A stretch of 64,000 bases of DNA from Flavobacterium sp. N502536. GTDB taxonomy: Bacteria; Bacteroidota; Bacteroidia; Flavobacteriales; Flavobacteriaceae. Positions 62,081 to 64,000 of the stretch are shown piece after piece (the stretch's first letter is position 1; the number at the start of each line of letters is the position of its first letter). The position numbers and the translations under genes were made by a program. The notes beneath the pieces were generated by a model. The model searched no databases. It saw only the letters and a program-made list of their open reading frames with translations, and had not been told where the DNA came from. The stretch spans positions 1,116,001-1,180,000 of the forward strand of contig NZ_CP110011.1 of assembly GCF_025947345.1 (NCBI RefSeq), written 5' to 3'.

Positions 62081-63058
62081 TTAATTATTCATTGTAATTT
62101 CTTCCGTTGGTGTAATCGTAATTTTAGTTACTGCCGGTAAAAATTCCTGAATAAAAGAAGTCATATGCGGAATATCCATTACCTTAAATTCATCTGAAAC
62201 ATGGTGATAAAAGTCAAAATTTTCAAAATCAAAAGTACTTATGGACTGACATGGTTTTTTAAATGCCTCATAAAAAGAAAAGTTATCCGATCTGTAAAAC
62301 AATTTATATTCGGCTTCTTTAGGCAGGAACCCGATTGTTTTTTTACCAGTGTATTCGTTTATTTTTTGGGCCATATTACTTTTATCAAAACCGGTAACAT
62401 AGGCTAGATAATCCCGTTTCATTGGCACACCAATCATTTCGATATTCAATTGGGTGTACAAATTAAAATTTTGCTTTTTAAGTTTTTGCACCAAACTTTT
62501 AGACCCTAACAATCCTTTTTCTTCTCCTGCAAAAAACACAAAAAGAATACTGCGTTTGTTCGATTTTGTTTCGCTAAAATACTTTGCCAACTCTGCAACT
62601 GCTGTTACTCCTGAAGCATCATCATTAGCACCATTAAAAACAACATCCGGCTGTTGTTTTTTCTCCAGTCCGATATGATCGTAATGCGCACTTAAAACCA
62701 CGAATTCTTTTTTCAGCACCGGGTCAGTTCCTTCTATAACTCCAACAATATTATAGGCCGGTGTTTTAAAATTGGTGAGGGTATCTCTGTAAGAAACAAA
62801 ATAAGGTTTCACTTTGTTTTGTTTGAAGAAGTCTTCTAAAAAAACGGCTGCTTTCTCGATTCCTTTTGTTCCGGTTTCACGGCCTTCCATTTCATCTGAA
62901 GACAGCTTTTTCAGGAAATCAGACACCTCAGATTCCTTGACTTTATAAGTAACTTCAATAGGTTTTGAATCAGTTGCCGGAGTAGTAGTAGCTACGGAAG
63001 GATTCGATTTACAGGCTAAAAAAACAAACGGAAGCAGCAGAAAGTAACGTTTTTTCAT
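62081..63058 (-). CDS. M28-family zinc aminopeptidase lipoprotein
   Basis: The 325 residues start with a lipoprotein signal (KRYFLLLPFVFLAC, Cys about 16). The metal-binding residues follow: LSAHYDHIG, GANDDASGVTAVAELA, FFAGEEKGLLGS, the later ASP region EMIGVP, and a C-terminal YHHVSDEF with His. It releases N-terminal amino acids from peptides at the periplasmic face. It is a single gene, upstream of the SDR on the same strand. Confidence 0.93.
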   Translation of the reverse strand: MKKRYFLLLPFVFLACKSNPSVATTTPATDSKPIEVTYKVKESEVSDFLKKLSSDEMEGRETGTKGIEKAAVFLEDFFKQNKVKPYFVSYRDTLTNFKTPAYNIVGVIEGTDPVLKKEFVVLSAHYDHIGLEKKQQPDVVFNGANDDASGVTAVAELAKYFSETKSNKRSILFVFFAGEEKGLLGSKSLVQKLKKQNFNLYTQLNIEMIGVPMKRDYLAYVTGFDKSNMAQKINEYTGKKTIGFLPKEAEYKLFYRSDNFSFYEAFKKPCQSISTFDFENFDFYHHVSDEFKVMDIPHMTSFIQEFLPAVTKITITPTEEITMNN

Positions 63059-63086
63059 AAAGGATGATTTAAATGTGCTTTAGCGG

Positions 63087-63746
63087 TTAAACTTCTAAAA
63101 CAGTTGATTTAAAATATTTTTTATACACCTTAAACACCTGAACACTTCCCAACACTATGAAAAAAACCGGAATAAATACAGGCATTACATACTTTGACAA
63201 TGGATTGTTTTTTGCAAAAAAAGCCTGTAAAATTACAATCAGACTTAACATCCCGAAAAAAATACCAATCAAAGTTCCTGCAATATAATAATATTTTAAC
63301 TTTCTTTCTATTGTAATATACTCCGCGTTAAGCAAATATAGATTCCAACTCGTCCAGAAAGGCAGCTGTAAAAAATTAAAACAATTTAAAACAACACCAA
63401 TCACAAATGGCGAATACATTAAATACTCCTGTAAAGCATCATTTGATTTTGCGGTCTGATTATGAAAACCGGAATAGAAAAGAAAAGCGAGAACAAACAT
63501 AAATCCAACCGCAAAAAAATCAATCATCTTCATCAATTTTTTATTGCGAATGAGTTGTCTGGCAAAAATGAGGGTGAAATAAATGACAAAAATTTCGACA
63601 AAAATGACTCCGAACAAAAAAAGAACCAGGTTATTGAGCCCCGATTTGGAGTAAATCTCCAAACCTACTACATTCAAATACCCCAATGGAATTGATCCGA
63701 TGAAACTCACCAAAAATCCTATTGCGATATTTTTTACTCTTTTCAT
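63087..63746 (-). CDS. LysE-like membrane transporter
   Basis: The 219 residues have about six hydrophobic helices and the LysE-type start GFLVSFIGSIPLGYLNVVGLEIYSKSGLNN with the Pro-Leu/Gly-x-x-N turn, then LFLFGVIFVEIFVIYF. The middle loop and the FNFLQLPFWTSWNLYLL segment are not typical for the classic family. It is likely to export amino acids or similar small molecules, but this is inferred. It starts 3 bases after the ATP-grasp gene stop. Confidence 0.72.
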   Translation of the reverse strand: MKRVKNIAIGFLVSFIGSIPLGYLNVVGLEIYSKSGLNNLVLFLFGVIFVEIFVIYFTLIFARQLIRNKKLMKMIDFFAVGFMFVLAFLFYSGFHNQTAKSNDALQEYLMYSPFVIGVVLNCFNFLQLPFWTSWNLYLLNAEYITIERKLKYYYIAGTLIGIFFGMLSLIVILQAFFAKNNPLSKYVMPVFIPVFFIVLGSVQVFKVYKKYFKSTVLEV

Positions 63747-63748
63747 TT

Positions 63749-64000
63749 TTAAAAATTTACGATCTTACTGTTTTGTGCCAAATGCAGTCTGTATTCGCGA
63801 ATGCCTACTTTATAATCGAGATACGGAACTCCTTTTTTATGGTTCTCGGCACTGATTTCGTACATGTATGTAATGTGTCTCGCCAGTTCTTTCCAGGCAA
63901 ACCAAACCGAGTGTTTCGGATCGTAAATGTGTGTGGGCTCACTTGCCGCTCCGTTTAGTTCTACGACCTGAAATTGCTCTCCGCGCTCTAGTTCTTCAAA
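63749..64000 (-). CDS. C-terminal part of an ATP-grasp ligase (5' end outside window)
   Basis: On the minus strand the frame is open from the window edge to TAA (complement of 63749-63751), giving 83 residues. FQVVELNGAASEPTHIYDP has the ATP-grasp Mg2+-binding Glu and Asn (ELNG) and a conserved His/Tyr/Asp-Pro; HSVWFAWKELARH follows. This resembles D-Ala-D-Ala-ligase-like/RimK-like ATP-grasp proteins common in Flavobacteriia. It probably forms an operon with the LysE-like gene. Confidence 0.75.
   Translation of the reverse strand, partial: FEELERGEQFQVVELNGAASEPTHIYDPKHSVWFAWKELARHITYMYEISAENHKKGVPYLDYKVGIREYRLHLAQNSKIVNF

Noticed and set aside
1..64000. Integrated phage, transposon or genomic island boundaries
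   Set aside because: No integrase, transposase, tRNA end or long direct repeat was seen; the cluster at 36-48 kb has no visible border repeats.

Overview
The window is a stretch of chromosome from an AT-rich member of the Flavobacteriaceae, most likely Flavobacterium. The signs are type IX secretion C-terminal domains (a type A domain on a chitinase and a gliding-associated type B domain on its neighbour), several upstream matches to the Bacteroidota -7 box TAnnTTTG, an S46 dipeptidyl peptidase, a Bacteroidota-style alpha-2-macroglobulin, and many small extragenic palindromes. No tRNA, rRNA, insertion sequence, prophage or cas gene is visible.

Layout. 1-8.0 kb: tail of an unknown protein, rlmB (frameshifted), a rhomboid protease, rarA (frameshifted), then small housekeeping genes (YjjG-type HAD phosphatase, RadC, DUF1287 lipoprotein, Mpl ligase). 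8.2-14.8 kb: one 2173-residue alpha-2-macroglobulin that carries an internal SusC-like carboxypeptidase-regulatory plus TonB-plug segment. 14.9-26 kb: DPP7-like S46 peptidase, obg, CNNM/CorC protein, adk, hpt, a helical unknown, purK-purE and an M3 peptidase. 26.1-27.1 kb: two overlapping tiny ORFs and a SanA-like protein. 27.2-35.7 kb: a secreted polysaccharide-attack block made of a two-catalytic-domain GH18 chitinase and a multi-repeat T9SS protein broken by one frameshift and one nonsense codon.

35.9-47.7 kb, all on the minus strand, is the most unusual part. It looks like a specialised biosynthetic or peptide-modification cluster. It has a small protein of unknown function, two DUF1843-like peptides of 57-58 residues, a terminator, and then a tight run of radical SAM/SPASM enzyme, methyltransferase, heme-oxygenase-fold-like protein, ATP-grasp-like ligase, GT2 glycosyltransferase and PaaK-like adenylating enzyme. 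It ends with a LecA-like lectin-domain protein, a DUF1842-like protein and a membrane-anchored CXXCH protein. Short repeated segments, ending in a GG(A/S)EKP-type reading frame, sit just upstream of three of the small-protein genes. No known pathway is recognised. The inference is that the small proteins are structural products or substrates and the middle genes are the modifying enzymes.

48-52 kb: a GbsR/MarR regulator with two matching 26-bp inverted repeats (one before itself, one before the next gene) heads a DUF393 / TIGR01777 / SRPBCC module that is split by about five tandem 79-bp repeats. 52-64 kb: UbiA-like membrane protein, gcvP, a KAS III-like enzyme, methyltransferase, GT2, an Mla-type ABC permease/ATPase pair, SprT, an SDR, an M28 lipoprotein peptidase, a LysE-like membrane protein and the 3' end of an ATP-grasp gene.

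Sequence quality matters here. Three genes are each broken by one missing base at or beside a run of four G or C. This pattern suggests base-calling errors at least as much as true pseudogenes.
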